From: Marisa cornuarietis
Lineage: Eukaryota > Mollusca > Gastropoda > Architaenioglossa > Ampullariidae
Assembly (NCBI GenBank): GCA_004794655.1
Contig: SMMW01000635.1
Location: 927,001 to 991,000, forward strand
DNA: 64,000 nucleotides
Direction: 5' to 3'
This document shows positions 61,804-64,000 of this stretch, in pieces. The notes under the pieces are model-generated. The model was not told where the DNA came from. It was given only the letters and a program-made list of their open reading frames with translations, and searched no databases. How positions within the stretch are numbered: the first letter of the stretch is position 1; each line of letters starts with the position of its first letter. The translations under genes were made by a program, and so were the position numbers.

Positions 61804-63549
61804 ATGGCGCCACGAGCCCTCCTACCGAGAATGGCTCTTCTTCTGCTTTGGTGCTGCCCACTGCAGGCAACCAGGTGAGGCATTTTGCTCAAGTCGAACA
61901 TTTTTTTGTTGGTCTCCATTCTTAAAAGTCCATAGGCTTCTAGGTACGAACATTTGCAGGTAAATAAATAAATAAATTAATTAATTAATTAAAATGTTCT
62001 TTCATATTTGAATCTAGGCAGGAGTTAATTCACATACATACGTGTGTTTGGTTAGTGGTTTGTTTGGACATTTATCCAGTGTAAAGCACATTTATTACTG
62101 TTGAAAGTTGAGCTTTAAAACTTTTTTCTTTGAAATCAGTAGAAGTTTGTTTTTTTTTACATAAGGTTCCTGGCATATGTAAACATTTTACGCCGCTACC
62201 TCCATTGACCATTCTCATCTCTCTCAGTAAAATATATTTGCTTGTTTTACAGGGCGTCGAGGACCAAGCGTCAGGCAGATGATAGTGAGTGTGCTTCAAA
62301 CTGCTGGTCACAGACAATGGCAGTTGCTCGTTTTGGTTTTTCTTTTCAATCTGCATTCTGCATTCCACCTCAGTGTTTGGTTTTTTTTCCTCAGTAGATC
62401 TTTTACAAGTTGATGGATATACATGTATACTTTTCCTGCTTTATTTGCCCGTATTCAAAAGGCTGGTTGCTAAAGTATGACCTTAAGCACTTGGTGCTAG
62501 TTTTGCAGCAGTAAGTTTTTTTTTAATGAAATGTTCTTTCACTTAACCGAGAATTCCTCGGAATTTTTCGCCTGTCAACGAGAACCCTCATCTTTTAAGG
62601 TATACCACCACCTTCTCAAATTTAATTTGTAGCTACACAGTTTAGGGGTTTGTCTTGTTGCTGTTATTTTCCTATCAACTGTCGCTTGTTACCTTCTAGC
62701 TGGTCTACCTTCTGTTTTAACACCAACAGCGTTCGTCATATTCAAATATGCTTTGTATGTGCACTAATGCTTACATTTACACTGTTTATACACAGTCTTT
62801 ACATTCATTCTGATCACAACCTGTAATTTTTCCTCCAGATACAGTTTGTGTACAGCCTACACCCCCGGAAAACGGAAACTTCGATTGTGCAGCGGATCTG
62901 TTTTATTTGTAAGTAAATATTTATTTGAATTAACCTCAAACATCTTGGTATTTTGTGTTCGTATCAACTGCTCAAATGTACCATTTCCCGATAGTAGTCT
63001 GTGCTTTATAAAATTTACTGAACTGTTACTACTCCTTATACCGTCAGAAATATAGCCACTTATTAAAAGAAATACACTTACTATTTGGTAATGATAATAT
63101 TTAGTACAAAGGTCCTCATGCTACAAACTAATTGCTGAAGTCAAAAGTTTTGACATATTTCTGAAAACGTTCTAATACTATTCCCTAAACATTTGCACAT
63201 ATTTGGGAACTCTTAATATCTTTCTTGAGATATGTATGAATTTTCTAAGAACTATGTAACGATATCTGCAGCATGTATGAAACAACCCGTCAATAAATGC
63301 AGAAATAACCTTTCACAATTATCCAAACTGACGTTTTAGTGGTGTCCGGTTAGCTCACAACGAGCATCTGGACTCACTATACAAGTACCTGAACAATTGT
63401 TTAAAGGAGCTAACATTGTATCTGCAGGACATGTACTGCAACCTGTAACCAAGGCTACGTCTTTGCTGACCGACAGAGCTCGATCGAGCACCAGTGCGAC
63501 CTGTACTCCCAGCTGTGGTACTCTGGTCCCGAAACCCCAGCTTGTGTCC
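61804..63549 (+). CDS. Secreted sushi/CCP-domain protein, 5' part (gene runs off the window)
   Basis: Exons: 61804-61874, 62253-62284, 62839-62908, 63428-63549, with GT-AG borders and matching phases; the last exon ends in phase 1 and the gene continues. The ATG sits in a near-ideal context (GCACCATGG). Exon 1 encodes a signal peptide (MAPRALLPRMALLLLWCC, cleavage probably near QATR). Exon 2 adds a short basic piece with RTKR, a possible furin site. Exons 3-4 form one six-cysteine sushi module: C-x-PTPPENGNF-DC, TC-TATC-NQGY, HQC, LWYSG and PAC. This resembles the modules of SVEP1-, selectin- and complement-like proteins. Sushi modules bind proteins or glycans outside the cell. The full domain set, and hence the gene's identity, lies beyond 64000. 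Confidence 0.8.
61960..61992 (+). repeat. (AAAT)n/(TTAA)n microsatellite in sushi-gene intron 1
   Basis: AAATAAATAAATAAATTAATTAATTAAT within the first intron of the sushi gene. Confidence 0.85.
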
Positions 63550-63796
63550 GTAAGTATGACTCTAGCTTCTCGACATGCTTGATGAGAGAGAACAATCCAG
63601 ACAGCACTGTAACAAGGCGCATAAGCATTTGTCCTTTTCTTAGCAGATGGTGGACTAAAGAGCATTACAGACAGGGATTTATATAGGGAGACAGGATTGT
63701 TGACTCTAGACACGTGATCCAAAAACTCCACCCCTGGAGGACCTGGCTAAAGCAAATCAAAACTTAGTGTAAATTAATATTTTTTTTTCTCTGCAG

Positions 63797-63840
63797 AAGT
63801 TGATTCTAAAAAAAAAAAAAACCCCGGTTTCTGTTGAAAT
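63797..63840 (+). other. Possible further exon of the sushi gene (uncertain)
   Basis: A good acceptor (TTTTTTTTCTCTGCAG, ending 63796) would join in frame as Gln-Val-Asp-Ser followed by a lysine run from an A-homopolymer, then a stop within 15 codons. It could be a terminal exon in a truncated isoform, or only an unused acceptor beside a poly(A) tract. The homopolymer also makes the frame sensitive to sequencing error. Confidence 0.2.
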
Positions 63841-64000
63841 TGGATTGTTTTACCTCTCCGGTTAGATCGGCAATGTCGTCAACGCGCATGAGTACATGTG
63901 GTGGTCACCTTGCTTTAATATCTGCTTACTGTATTATAGAATATGCGTGTACTTTCAGTCTTTTATTTGCCATAGCGAGATTGCAGTTCGATACATTGAC

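Noticed and set aside
61623..61919. 98-codon minus-strand frame
   Set aside because: Shadow of the sushi-gene first exon, which has a signal peptide, start context and splice donor on the plus strand.

Overview
The window looks like invertebrate animal nuclear DNA. It has GT-AG introns, long AT-rich intergenic stretches, many microsatellites, and a dense mix of SINEs, LINE fragments, MITEs and DNA-transposon relics. A mollusc, probably a gastropod, is my best guess. That rests on general repeat style and protein similarity only; nothing here proves the species.

Three protein-coding genes can be supported, all on the plus strand and all in the right-hand half. (1) A complete RACGAP1/MgcRacGAP/Cyk4 orthologue runs from a 5'UTR exon ending at 36040, through 19 coding exons (36618-51280, 631 codons), to a probable poly(A) signal at 53694. 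It has the coiled coil, Ect2-docking type motif, C1 zinc finger and RhoGAP domain in the family order. (2) An intron-free 340-residue reading frame at 56896-57918, GC-rich and with good start evidence, that I do not recognise. (3) The 5' part of a secreted sushi/CCP-domain gene: TATA box at 61647, signal-peptide exon at 61804-61874, then three more exons before the window ends.

The left half (1-36000) shows no gene I can defend. It holds repeats: two short minisatellites (4667-5325), a tandem SINE/(TTTC)n duplication (2382-2870), two copies of one MITE (11575 and 22357), a foldback MITE (16418), a dead Tc1-like transposon with a smaller foldback element nested in it (20238-21242), a composite of two unrelated non-LTR retrotransposons (27740-29640), another broken reverse transcriptase (30182-30600), and a 1.24-kb foldback element whose arms are built from short repeats and are split by a SINE (30969-32206). 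RACGAP1's introns also carry transposon relics, including a TTAA-flanked piggyBac remnant in antisense orientation.

Two tRNA-derived SINE families can be defined from copies inside this window alone: family A (2495, 2708, 8034, 24418, 35022, 54608 and fragments) and family B (16840, 31094, 44645). Most other open frames listed by length are chance products of simple repeats or shadows. The three genes have no obvious functional link with one another: cytokinesis regulation, an unknown intracellular protein, and a secreted or surface protein.
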